Positions 22,066-29,488 of a stretch of DNA of 51,604 nt are shown one piece after another (the stretch's first letter is position 1; every line of letters starts with the position of its first letter). The notes beneath the pieces were generated by a model, which was not told the DNA's origin, ran no database searches, and saw only the letters and a list, made by a program, of their open reading frames with translations. The translations under genes were made by a program, and so were the position numbers. Origin of the DNA: Lysobacterales bacterium (GTDB lineage: Bacteria > Pseudomonadota > Gammaproteobacteria > Xanthomonadales > Xanthomonadaceae); NCBI GenBank assembly GCA_017302035.1, contig JAFLEA010000016.1, positions 1 to 51,604 on the forward strand. Reading direction: 5' to 3'.

Positions 22066-24012
22066 ATGGAGAGCGACGCGCGGACGGGGACGGGCGGGCT
22101 GCCTGAGGGCGGCTTCGTTTTCCTCAGCTATTCCCATGCCGACGCCAAGGCTGCCCGGACGGTGGTCGAATCCCTGGAGCAGGCCGGCTTCAAGGTGTGG
22201 TGGGATCAGCTGATTTCCGGCGGCGAGCGCTTCGGATCGAGCACCTCGCAGGCGCTGGAAGCCGCGCCCGCGGTGGTCGTGCTCTGGTCGAAGGCGTCGC
22301 TGGCGTCGCACTGGGTCCATGACGAGGCCGCGTTCGCACGCGACCACCACCGCCTGGTCCCGGTCTCCCTGGATGGCAGCGAGCCGCCGCTGGGTTTCCG
22401 CCAGTTCCAGTACATCGATGCGTCGCGCGAGGGCGTGCGCCCGGGAAGCGCGGCGATGCAGCGCGTGGTGGCCTCGCTGGCGGCGATGCTCGAACGTGCG
22501 CCGGGGCCGGTCGCCGCGCCACCGTCGAGGTCGCCGCCGCGCATCGGGCGGCGCGGGTTGCTGGTGGCCGCCGCGGTCGTGGCGATCGCCGCCGCCGGCG
22601 GCTGGGGAATCTGGAAGTTCGCCGGCCACCACGAGGTGTCCGGCAACAGCATCGCGGTGTTGCCGTTCGACAATTATGGCGACGCCGCCGACCAGGCGTA
22701 TTTCTCGGACGGGCTGGCCGCCGAGCTGCGTGGCCGGCTGGCGCGCAATCCGCTGCTCAAGGTAATGGGCCAGGCCTCGTCCAACCAGTTCCGCGGCGAC
22801 AAGGAGGATGCCCGCACCATCTCCAGCCGCCTGGGCGTGACCTGGCTGCTCGACGGCAACGTGCGGGTATCCGGGGGCAGGGTCCGGATCGCGATGGAAC
22901 TGATCGACGGCGAGTCCGGTTTCACCCGCTGGAGCAACAGTTTCGACCGGCCGTTGTCCAACATCTTCCAGGTGCAGCAGGAAATCGCGGAGGCGGTCGA
23001 TGCGATGCTGGCGGTGGAGGTGGGCGCCGGCGAGGAGACCCGGCAGGCGCGCGCAGGCACCACGAGCGACGTCGCCGCCTTCGACGCCTACCTGCGTGGC
23101 CGCGACCTGTTCGGGTCGCAGCGCGACGAGGCGAGCGACCGCGGCGCACTGGCCTATTTCGAACAGGCGATCGCGATCGATCCCGGCTACGCGGCGGCGC
23201 GCGCCGCGCGCTCGCAGACCCTGGCGGTGATCGCCAACCAGTACGCGCAGGCCGAGGAACGGCAGCGCCTGTACGTGCAGGCGGTGGCCGAGGCGCGCGA
23301 GGCGATCCGCCTGGCGCCGGAACTGGCCGATGGCCATGCGGCACTCGGCTATGCGCTGTTCTACGGCCGCCTGGATGCGGCCGCCGCGGAACCGCACTAC
23401 GCCACCGCGGAGCGCTACGGCGGGGGCAGCCCCGACGTGCTCGGCCGCTATGCGCTGTTCCGCGCCCGGCAGCGGCAGTTCGAGCCGGCCGAGCGCGCGA
23501 TCGCCGGTGCAATCCAGCTGGATCCGCTCAATCCGGCCATGTTCAAGACCCAGGGCCTGGTGCGCTACGCCCGCGGCGACCCCCAAGGCGCGATCACCGC
23601 GGCCCGCCGCGCCCTCGAACTCAGCCCCGAGCGCGCAACGCTGCACGGGGACATCGGCAACGCGCTGGTCCAGCTGGACCGGCTCGACGAGGCCGAGGCG
23701 GCCTTCGCCCTGGAGAAGGCCGGTCTGCTGGCACTGCCGGGCCGGGCGATCGTCGCCGCGCGCCGCGGCGACGGCGACACGGCGCGCGCGCAATTCGAGG
23801 AACTGGTGCGCCGGTACGGCGACAACGGGTTCTACCAGCAGGCCCAGGTGCTGGCGCAATGGGGGAAGTCGGAAGAGGCGCTGGATGCGCTGGAAAAGGC
23901 GTTGGCGGTGAAGGACTCGGGGCTGGTGACGTTGCAGGTGGACCCGTATCTGGACCCGTTGCGGGACGACCCGCGGTTCCATGCATTGCTGCAGTCCATC
24001 CACTTTGAATGA
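22066..24012 (+). CDS. TIR-TM-TolB-like-TPR membrane protein
   Basis: A 648-residue protein. Residues about 16-120 form a TIR/SEFIR-type domain: FVFLSYSHADAKAARTVVE, then FKVWWDQL, VVVLWSKASLASHWVHDEAA with a glutamate where NAD-cleaving TIRs have theirs, and LVPVSLDG. A membrane helix lies near residues 165-182 (GLLVAAAVVAIAAAGGWG). Then comes a TolB/FlgO-like domain (SIAVLPFDNYGDAADQAYFS onward, about 195-330) and TPR repeats to the end. The layout resembles CadC-like sensor proteins in which the cytoplasmic domain was replaced by TIR. Signal transduction at the membrane, or NAD depletion in defence, are both possible. The small lipoprotein gene starts eight bases after its stop. Confidence 0.75.
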   Translation: MESDARTGTGGLPEGGFVFLSYSHADAKAARTVVESLEQAGFKVWWDQLISGGERFGSSTSQALEAAPAVVVLWSKASLASHWVHDEAAFARDHHRLVPVSLDGSEPPLGFRQFQYIDASREGVRPGSAAMQRVVASLAAMLERAPGPVAAPPSRSPPRIGRRGLLVAAAVVAIAAAGGWGIWKFAGHHEVSGNSIAVLPFDNYGDAADQAYFSDGLAAELRGRLARNPLLKVMGQASSNQFRGDKEDARTISSRLGVTWLLDGNVRVSGGRVRIAMELIDGESGFTRWSNSFDRPLSNIFQVQQEIAEAVDAMLAVEVGAGEETRQARAGTTSDVAAFDAYLRGRDLFGSQRDEASDRGALAYFEQAIAIDPGYAAARAARSQTLAVIANQYAQAEERQRLYVQAVAEAREAIRLAPELADGHAALGYALFYGRLDAAAAEPHYATAERYGGGSPDVLGRYALFRARQRQFEPAERAIAGAIQLDPLNPAMFKTQGLVRYARGDPQGAITAARRALELSPERATLHGDIGNALVQLDRLDEAEAAFALEKAGLLALPGRAIVAARRGDGDTARAQFEELVRRYGDNGFYQQAQVLAQWGKSEEALDALEKALAVKDSGLVTLQVDPYLDPLRDDPRFHALLQSIHFE

Positions 24013-24019
24013 GGACGAC

Positions 24020-24373
24020 ATGAACACATCACGATCGATCGCCGCACTTGCCGCGGCGCTGCTGCTTGGCGCTGGCCTGGTGGCATGCAAGCCGCATCAA
24101 CCCCCCGTGGCCGAAGCCGCGTCTGCGGAACCCGCCCCGGCGCAGCCCGCGGCAAGCGAGCCGGTCCCCGAGCCGACCGCCGAATCCGCTTCCGGCCCGG
24201 AGGACGACATGGCGGCCGCCGAGCCGACCGACCATGGCAACACCGATCACGGCAATACCGATCATGGCAACACCGATCATGGCAACACCGATCATGGCAA
24301 CACCGATCATGGCAACACCGATCATGGCAACACCGATCATGGCAACACCGATCATGGCAACACCGATCACTGA
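24020..24373 (+). CDS. Lipoprotein with C-terminal (TDHGN)9 repeat
   Basis: A 117-residue predicted lipoprotein. MNTSRSIAALAAALLLGAG with lipobox LVAC (Cys23) is a signal peptide II. A Pro/Ala/Glu-rich stretch follows to about residue 69. From codon 70 there are nine copies of Thr-Asp-His-Gly-Asn plus a final TDH, so the tail is almost only this five-residue unit. GAGG precedes the ATG. It begins eight bases after the TIR-TPR gene and is probably co-transcribed with it. Function is unknown. The dense His/Asp content suggests metal binding, but that is inference. It is convergent with the protease gene. Confidence 0.75.
   Translation: MNTSRSIAALAAALLLGAGLVACKPHQPPVAEAASAEPAPAQPAASEPVPEPTAESASGPEDDMAAAEPTDHGNTDHGNTDHGNTDHGNTDHGNTDHGNTDHGNTDHGNTDHGNTDH
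24227..24370 (+). repeat. 15-bp tandem repeat, nine full copies
   Basis: Unit ACCGATCATGGCAAC (15 bp), copies at 24227-24361 plus a nine-base partial copy. The outer copies differ at third positions (GACCAT, GATCAC, AAT) while the inner copies are identical, as expected if slippage or unequal exchange is homogenising the centre. The unit length is a multiple of three, so copy-number change keeps the frame. Confidence 0.95.
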
Positions 24374-24391
24374 TCGGGCCGGGCCCGGCGA

Positions 24392-26374
24392 TCAGTCGGC
24401 GGCCGCGCGCGCCGCCGACTGCTCGTTCACCCGGACCACTTCGCCGCTGCGCAACTGCCCGCGTGCGAGGTCCAGCCAGGCTGCGTACCGGGAAACGTTG
24501 GTATAGACCGAGGGATAGTCGCCGTAGCCGCAGCCTCGCGACCAGGACGCCACGCCGACCAGCATGTCCTTGCCGTCGACTTTCCGGATCAGCGGGCCGC
24601 CGCTGTCGCCGCGGCAACTGAAGACGTGGCGCGGTGCCCGGCCGCTGCGCGGGTCCTTGCGCGATACCGCGCACAGCATGCGTCCGCCCAGGTCGTCGCC
24701 CATCTGCTTCTTGCACTTGTCCCAGCCCCTCGTTTCCAGTTCTCCCACCTGCAGCCTGCCCGGGTTGCGCTGCAACTCGCCGCCCTGGTCGAACAGCGGG
24801 TTGGCCTTCGGTGCGACCACGCCCGTATATCCCCAGCCGTAGGCGGCGACCGGCACGCCCGACGTCATCGCCGGAGTGCGGTCGCGTCCGGCAACCAGCG
24901 TGATCGGGGCGCCGGCGGCATGGGCCGAATCGCGATCGGGCTTCAACCGCAGCAGGGCGATGTCGTGCGGCATCTGGTCGGGGTCATAGGCGCCATGCAC
25001 GGCCATGGCGTCGATCGCGTAGGTGGTGCCGCCCTTGCCCAGTTCGTTGCTGCCCAGGCGCACCCTCCGGTTCGTCAACACCTTGATCGCGTTCTTGCCG
25101 GCGAAGTCTCCCTTGGCCACGCAATGGGCCGCGGTCACCACCAGGTCCGGTGCGACCAGGGTGCCGCCGCAGCGATGCGCCCGCTCGGCCGGACTGCGCG
25201 TGCGCAGATACTCCCGCTCGGCTTCGGGCTTGGCATCGTCGGCCATCAGTTCGGCTTCCTTGTAGGGCACCGTGGAGTAGAACTCGGCCATCCACGGCGC
25301 TTCGAAGTCGAGCACGTCGAGGCCACCGCCGATCGGCTCGATCGGGAAGCCGGACAGGTCGTGCCGGCTGACGGCGACCGAGACGCCGGCGCCCGGAGCG
25401 ATGCCCACGTTTGCCAAGTCCGCCGGAATCGGCCGATCCGACGCGACGGTCACCAACCAGTAGGCACCGCGGTTGTTGATCACCGTCGTGCCATCGCTCT
25501 GCGCCCACTGGCCCGGTGCGAGCGGATCGGCACCCTGCAGGGGTATCGGGGTGATCCGCTTGTCGCTGTCGACCAGCAGCAGGGCGATGTGCTGCGGGTG
25601 CTTGCCGCGGTTGCCGACCGCGAACCGGGCCGGTTCATGGCTGCGGATCGGTGCCTGTGGCGGCGTGTCGGTGGTCCGCAACGGCACGTCGCAGGTCGGG
25701 GCCACCGGCGTGGCCGAGCTGGGGACGAAGCAGGTGACCGTGGGCGAGCGCTGGGCCGGGGTCGCCGCGGCGAGCAGGGCGTTGGCGTTACCGAGCCGGT
25801 CCAGTGCCTCGCGCAGCGGGGCGGCATAGTCCTCGAGCACCAGGTTGCCCAGTTCGATCGTGCGTGGCGCGCGCATCGGCATTGGATCGTCGGTGGTCAC
25901 CGATTGCCAGAGTTCCTGCGGCTCCCAGACATTGACCATCTGCAGCGTCAGCGGGTAGTTGCGCCGGGTGCGGATTTCCACCTCCGCCGGTTCGGCGATG
26001 CGCGCGGCGGGGCTGGCCAGCACTGCCGAACGCACGGCGTCGGCCCATTCGCCCAGTTCCGGATCCAGGCGCACCCGTACTTCCGGCGAGGTGGGTGCGG
26101 GCGTGGCCGCTGCGATACGGCGCCGCAGGAGGCCGGGGTCGTCCGGGATCGCACTGCCCCGGTCGTCCGGAACGTGCGCGGGAGTGGTCCCGGTTGCGGC
26201 CGGCAGCGACTGCGCCTCCTGCGCCGGCTCGAGGCCGGCGACGGGAGCGCGCGGCGCTTCGGAGGCCGCGGACAGGGGGATGGCGCCGCCGGCCATCGCC
26301 AGCACGGCGAGGCCGCGGAGGGTCAGGCGGAAACGGCACGCCATGGACGTCAGGGGCAGGGCAGGCCGGTTCAT
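24392..26374 (-). CDS. Secreted trypsin-like serine protease with long N-terminal region
   Basis: A 660-residue protein. An N-terminal signal sequence (LRGLAVLAMAGGAIPLSAASEA, about residues 18-38) is followed by a roughly 340-residue region of unknown type rich in beta-strand patterns. The S1 trypsin domain runs from CGGTLVAPDLVVTAAHCV (catalytic His near 413) through HDIALLRL (Asp) to FSCRGDSGGPLIRK (Ser near 603) and SVYTNVSRYAAWL. All three catalytic residues are present, and cysteine pairs typical of trypsins flank the Ser and His. The frame is open 45 codons upstream; ATG at 26374 gives the signal peptide and has GGGAG about eight bases upstream. Its substrate is unknown. It is divergent from the next gene. 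Confidence 0.82.
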   Translation of the reverse strand: MNRPALPLTSMACRFRLTLRGLAVLAMAGGAIPLSAASEAPRAPVAGLEPAQEAQSLPAATGTTPAHVPDDRGSAIPDDPGLLRRRIAAATPAPTSPEVRVRLDPELGEWADAVRSAVLASPAARIAEPAEVEIRTRRNYPLTLQMVNVWEPQELWQSVTTDDPMPMRAPRTIELGNLVLEDYAAPLREALDRLGNANALLAAATPAQRSPTVTCFVPSSATPVAPTCDVPLRTTDTPPQAPIRSHEPARFAVGNRGKHPQHIALLLVDSDKRITPIPLQGADPLAPGQWAQSDGTTVINNRGAYWLVTVASDRPIPADLANVGIAPGAGVSVAVSRHDLSGFPIEPIGGGLDVLDFEAPWMAEFYSTVPYKEAELMADDAKPEAEREYLRTRSPAERAHRCGGTLVAPDLVVTAAHCVAKGDFAGKNAIKVLTNRRVRLGSNELGKGGTTYAIDAMAVHGAYDPDQMPHDIALLRLKPDRDSAHAAGAPITLVAGRDRTPAMTSGVPVAAYGWGYTGVVAPKANPLFDQGGELQRNPGRLQVGELETRGWDKCKKQMGDDLGGRMLCAVSRKDPRSGRAPRHVFSCRGDSGGPLIRKVDGKDMLVGVASWSRGCGYGDYPSVYTNVSRYAAWLDLARGQLRSGEVVRVNEQSAARAAAD

Positions 26375-26526
26375 GGAAGGCTCCCCGGTGGCAAGGCTGG
26401 CATGCAGCGGCGGCCACAGTATGCAGGTGAATTCCCCGCCGATTGCGCCGGTGGGCAGCCGGTTTCCGTGCGTCGGGCGTGATGTATGGTAGGCGATGTC
26501 CGGGGACACGGTGTGGTTCGGCGCCT

Positions 26527-27621
26527 ATGGCTGGGGATGGCTTCAAGAAGTTGACCGGGGACGAGATCGACGGCCTGGTGAAGTCCTGGGACAGGGGCGC
26601 GAAGCGGTCATGGTCGGGATGGATCTTCGCCCGGACCATGCGCGCGTTCGGATACGACAAGCCCCATCAGGGTTCGATCGAGTCCTGGCGGGGCGAACTG
26701 GAGTTCTGCCAGCACTGCGGGCTCGACGAGGCGCAATGGGCCAGGTTCGACGCGGTGGATCGCGCGGCGACCCGTGCCGGGCATCGCCACCGGGACAATG
26801 TCGTCCTGCTGCACATGCTGGCCGCGAGCGCGGTCTTCTTCGCCGTTTCGGGCGCGGTCGCGCTTTTCGGTACGGTGTGGCCGTGGGCCGTGCTGGAACT
26901 GGGTGTGTTGTGCGGGATCGTCCTGCTGGTGAGGCGGGAGCGCGCGAAGGACGGTTCCTCGGTGCCGGTCCATCGTGCATGGCTGGAACTGCGCCGGGAA
27001 GCCGAAGCGTTCCGGGTGAAGGCGATGCTGTACGGATTCGGGGTGGACCACGCGCAGGACATCCCGGAACTGGCGGAGAAGCACCAGGATCTGGACCTGG
27101 CGTCCCGCGCCACCATCGATCGCGGGGCACAGCGCAAGACCCTCGCCTCCCTGCTCAGGGACCAGATCGGCTACCACGCCGAGAACGAGGAACGCTGGAA
27201 GGCGGTGCGCCACGGCTTGGAGCGGGCCATCCGCTGGATCTTCTATTGGGTGCTGGTCGCGGTCGTCCTGCACCTGGTCCCGTTGGTGGTGCACTGGCTC
27301 GAGCACCTGGGATGGATCAGGCTGGACGGCTTCCATGGCGTGCTGGATTTCCTCCACAGCCCCAAGTGGCTGTTGTTGACGGCTGCCGGTCCCGCCTTTG
27401 CCGCCGGCCTGCATGGGGTTGCGGTCAAGCTGGAAATCCAGCGGCTCGAGCGGTCGTCGCACGCGATGGCGGAGCGATTGCGGAATTTCCGCCAGGCGCT
27501 GGAGAGCGACCCGGACATCGACATGAAGCCGTTGGCGCTGGCGGTTGCCCGCGCGATGTACGCCGAGCACGATGCCTGGTTCAATCTCATGGGCATCAAC
27601 GACATCCAGATGCCGGCCTGA
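26527..27621 (+). CDS. Four-helix membrane protein, SLATT/DUF4231-like
   Basis: A 364-residue protein with two pairs of predicted membrane helices: about residues 91-115 plus 118-136, and about 237-257 plus 280-300. Between them is a charged helical stretch (AWLELRREAEAFRVKAMLYG, LLRDQIGYHAENEERW). The two-helix unit preceded by an RDQIGYH-like helix resembles SLATT-type domains, proposed membrane effectors in nucleotide-sensing conflict systems. I recognise the outline, not a firm family. Its stop overlaps the next ATG by one base (TGATG), so the two are surely co-translated. ATG at 26482 is an alternative start. Confidence 0.55.
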   Translation: MAGDGFKKLTGDEIDGLVKSWDRGAKRSWSGWIFARTMRAFGYDKPHQGSIESWRGELEFCQHCGLDEAQWARFDAVDRAATRAGHRHRDNVVLLHMLAASAVFFAVSGAVALFGTVWPWAVLELGVLCGIVLLVRRERAKDGSSVPVHRAWLELRREAEAFRVKAMLYGFGVDHAQDIPELAEKHQDLDLASRATIDRGAQRKTLASLLRDQIGYHAENEERWKAVRHGLERAIRWIFYWVLVAVVLHLVPLVVHWLEHLGWIRLDGFHGVLDFLHSPKWLLLTAAGPAFAAGLHGVAVKLEIQRLERSSHAMAERLRNFRQALESDPDIDMKPLALAVARAMYAEHDAWFNLMGINDIQMPA

Positions 27622-28007
27622 TGAAAGCGCGGAAGAAGCCAATCGCCGTTCCGGTCGAGTTCGCCATCCGGGGAGGCACCCTGCAGACCATGGAGGGGCC
27701 GGTTGCGTACCGTGCCGGGGATGCGTTGATGACCGGAGTCAAGGGCGAACGATGGCCTGTCCGGCGCGAAGAGTTTGCCGAGGGCTACCTGCCTGCGGGG
27801 GCGCAACCCATGTTCGCGGACGGCGAGTACCTGAAGCGACCGGTGGTGGTGGACGCCGAGCAAAGGCAGGTAGCGTTCTCGGTGTCGCTGGGGGATGGAG
27901 GCGTGCTGTGTGGGCAGGCCGGCGACTGGCTGGTCACCGGTGCCGAGGGCGAGCAATGGGTGGTGGCGGACGACGTGTTCGTCGCGACATACGTCCGGAT
28001 CGACTGA
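27621..28007 (+). CDS. PGDYG-like protein with two tandem repeats
   Basis: A 128-residue protein built of two similar halves. Each starts with Lys-x-Pro plus a strand (KKPIAVPVEF; KRPVVVDAEQ) and continues with a Gly-Asp turn and a Gly-Glu loop (YRAGDALMTGVKGERWPV; GQAGDWLVTGAEGEQWVV). Each ends in a similar phrase (FAEGYLP; FVATYVRID). This resembles the PGDYG domain, usually found as a single copy. It overlaps the SLATT-like gene by one base, so it likely regulates, or is sensed by, that membrane protein. Function is unknown. Confidence 0.6.
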   Translation: MKARKKPIAVPVEFAIRGGTLQTMEGPVAYRAGDALMTGVKGERWPVRREEFAEGYLPAGAQPMFADGEYLKRPVVVDAEQRQVAFSVSLGDGGVLCGQAGDWLVTGAEGEQWVVADDVFVATYVRID

Positions 28008-28144
28008 CGCGGGACGGCGCAGCCGGCGATTCCGCCCCCTCGTCCGTCGCGCTGGCAGGATGGCCGGGAGGCCCGTGTTTTGTTGCGTCATTGGGACAAG
28101 CGTGCTTGAATGCTGCCGTTCGTTGCGCAAATGGAAATATCGCC

Positions 28145-29137
28145 ATGCAGGATCTCAACGACCTCTACTACTTCGCCATGGTGGTCGAACACGGCGGGTT
28201 CGCCGCCGCCGAGCGTGCCCTGGGCATTCCCAAGTCGCGCCTGAGCCGGCGCATCAGCCAGCTGGAGACCGACCTGGGCGTGCGCCTGCTGCAGCGATCC
28301 ACCCGCCGTTTCGCCGTCACCGACGTGGGCATGAGCGTGTACCGCCACGCCCAGACCATGCTCACCGAGGCCCAGGCCGCGCGCGAGGTGGTGGATCGGC
28401 TCAGCGCCGAACCGCGCGGCCTGGTCCGGGTCAGCGTACCGGTGTCGCTGGCCCAGCAGCAGTTGCCCAGGCTGCTGCCGAAGTTCCTCGAGCAGTATCC
28501 GCAGGTACGCCTGCAACTGCACATCGGCAACCGTCGCGTGGACCTGATCAACGAAGGTTTCGACGTGGCCCTGCGCGTGCGCTCGCGGCTGGACGACGAC
28601 GGCAGCCTGGTGATGCGCAGCTTCGGCCAGGTGCAGGAATTGCTGGTGGCCAGCCCCAGATACCTCGATCGTGCCGGCCGCCCCCGGGATCCGGCCGACC
28701 TGGCCTCGCACGTGACCCTGAGCATCCACGAGGACGAGGCCCACCAGCGCTGGGAACTGCACGGTCCCGACGGCGAGGTGCGCCGGGTGGACCTGCAGCC
28801 GCGACTGTCCGGCTTCGACTTCCCCTTGCTGCAATCGATGGTGAAGGACGGCTTCGGCATCACCATGCTGCCGGAGACGGTCTGCGCCGAAGCCGTGCAC
28901 CGCGGCGAACTGGAGGTGGTGCTGCCGGAGTGGTCGCTGCCGCAGGGCATTTGCCATGCCGTGTTCGCTTCGCGTCGCGGCCTGCTGCCGGCGGTACGGG
29001 TATTCATCGATTTCCTGGCCGAGCATCTGCCGCAGCAGCTTGAATCCTCGCGCCTGGAGTGCGGCAACTGCGGCGCCAAGGCCAAGGCCAAGGCGAGGGC
29101 AGGGGCTGACACCGTCGAATACGCCAAGGCCGGCTGA
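28145..29137 (+). CDS. LysR-family transcriptional regulator
   Basis: A 330-residue regulator. The N-terminal winged helix-turn-helix is clear (MQDLNDLYYFAMVVEHGGFA, then RALGIPKSRLSRRISQLE and RRFAVTDVG). The substrate-binding domain runs from about residue 90 to 300 (GLVRVSVPVSLAQQQLP, FDVALRVRS, GFGITMLPE). The last ~30 residues form an unusual Lys/Ala tail (AKAKAKARAGAD). The long open frame upstream is not used; ATG at 28145 gives the standard LysR start. It closes the chromosomal part before the tRNA. Its target gene is not evident; no divergent partner is adjacent. Confidence 0.92.
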   Translation: MQDLNDLYYFAMVVEHGGFAAAERALGIPKSRLSRRISQLETDLGVRLLQRSTRRFAVTDVGMSVYRHAQTMLTEAQAAREVVDRLSAEPRGLVRVSVPVSLAQQQLPRLLPKFLEQYPQVRLQLHIGNRRVDLINEGFDVALRVRSRLDDDGSLVMRSFGQVQELLVASPRYLDRAGRPRDPADLASHVTLSIHEDEAHQRWELHGPDGEVRRVDLQPRLSGFDFPLLQSMVKDGFGITMLPETVCAEAVHRGELEVVLPEWSLPQGICHAVFASRRGLLPAVRVFIDFLAEHLPQQLESSRLECGNCGAKAKAKARAGADTVEYAKAG

Positions 29138-29186
29138 TCGCCGTCGGACCGCATGCGACAATCCTGCCTGTCCAGGCGATGCACCA

Positions 29187-29233
29187 GTTGTCGAATGGAG
29201 AGATGGCCGAGCGGTTCAAGGCATCGGTCTTGA
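29187..29233 (+). repeat. Duplicated 5' half of tRNA-Ser (tRNA remnant)
   Basis: These 47 bases match 29298-29344 at 44 positions with no gap. The match begins ten or so bases before the tRNA and ends exactly at the anticodon (GGTCTTGA). The D-arm (TGGCCGAGCGG) is kept, but the anticodon 3' arm, variable arm, T-arm and CCA are missing. It is a half-gene, not a functional tRNA by this reading. The stretch between the copies (29234-29297) contains a GC-rich inverted repeat (GCGTCGGC-GTA-GCCGGCGC). Confidence 0.8.
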
Positions 29234-29307
29234 CCCGGAGGCCGCAGGCCCGCAGGGCGCGTCGGCGTAGCCGGCGCAAAACCGGCGGGAAGTACCCGTT
29301 GTCGAAT

Positions 29308-29397
29308 GGAGAGGTGGCCGAGCGGTTTAAGGCACCGGTCTTGAAAACCGGCGTAGTGGCGACACTACCGTGGGTTCGAATCCCACTCTCTCCGCCA
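29308..29397 (+). tRNA. tRNA-Ser (anticodon UGA)
   Basis: A 90-base serine tRNA with encoded CCA. Acceptor GGAGAGG (29308-29314) pairs with TCTCTCC (29387-29393). The anticodon stem CCGGT/ACCGG surrounds the loop CTTGAAA, giving anticodon TGA at 29342-29344. A long variable arm (TAGTGGCGACACTA) and T-loop GTTCGAATC follow. It is the integration target of the island that begins just after it. Confidence 0.97.
29380..29397 (+). repeat. attL candidate (3' end of tRNA-Ser)
   Basis: ATCCCACTCTCTCCGCCA, the last 18 bases of the tRNA, recurs at 49324-49341 with one mismatch. The integrase gene starts 85 bases after it, the normal arrangement for tRNA-targeting elements. Confidence 0.75.
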
Positions 29398-29471
29398 ATG
29401 GCGCCTCATAAAATTCTGATTTTAAAGGAATTTTTGGCAGATTCGGCGCGATGGTTGTAGGACTCATATTG

Positions 29472-29488
29472 GCGCATACCTTATGCGC
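29472..29488 (+). promoter_or_regulatory. Inverted repeat spanning the integrase 1 start codon
   Basis: GCGCAT (29472-29477) and ATGCGC (29483-29488) flank ACCTT. The second arm contains the start codon itself. TTGGCA at 29434 and TAGGAC at 29458 are a possible promoter pair (spacing 18). Confidence 0.4.

Noticed and set aside
24227-24370. Tandem repeat considered as a CRISPR or satellite
   Set aside because: No spacers, 15-bp unit, and it codes in frame for the lipoprotein tail.
29187-29297. First tRNA-Ser-like copy considered as a complete second tRNA
   Set aside because: T-arm, variable arm and acceptor 3' strand are missing; the sequence diverges just after the anticodon.
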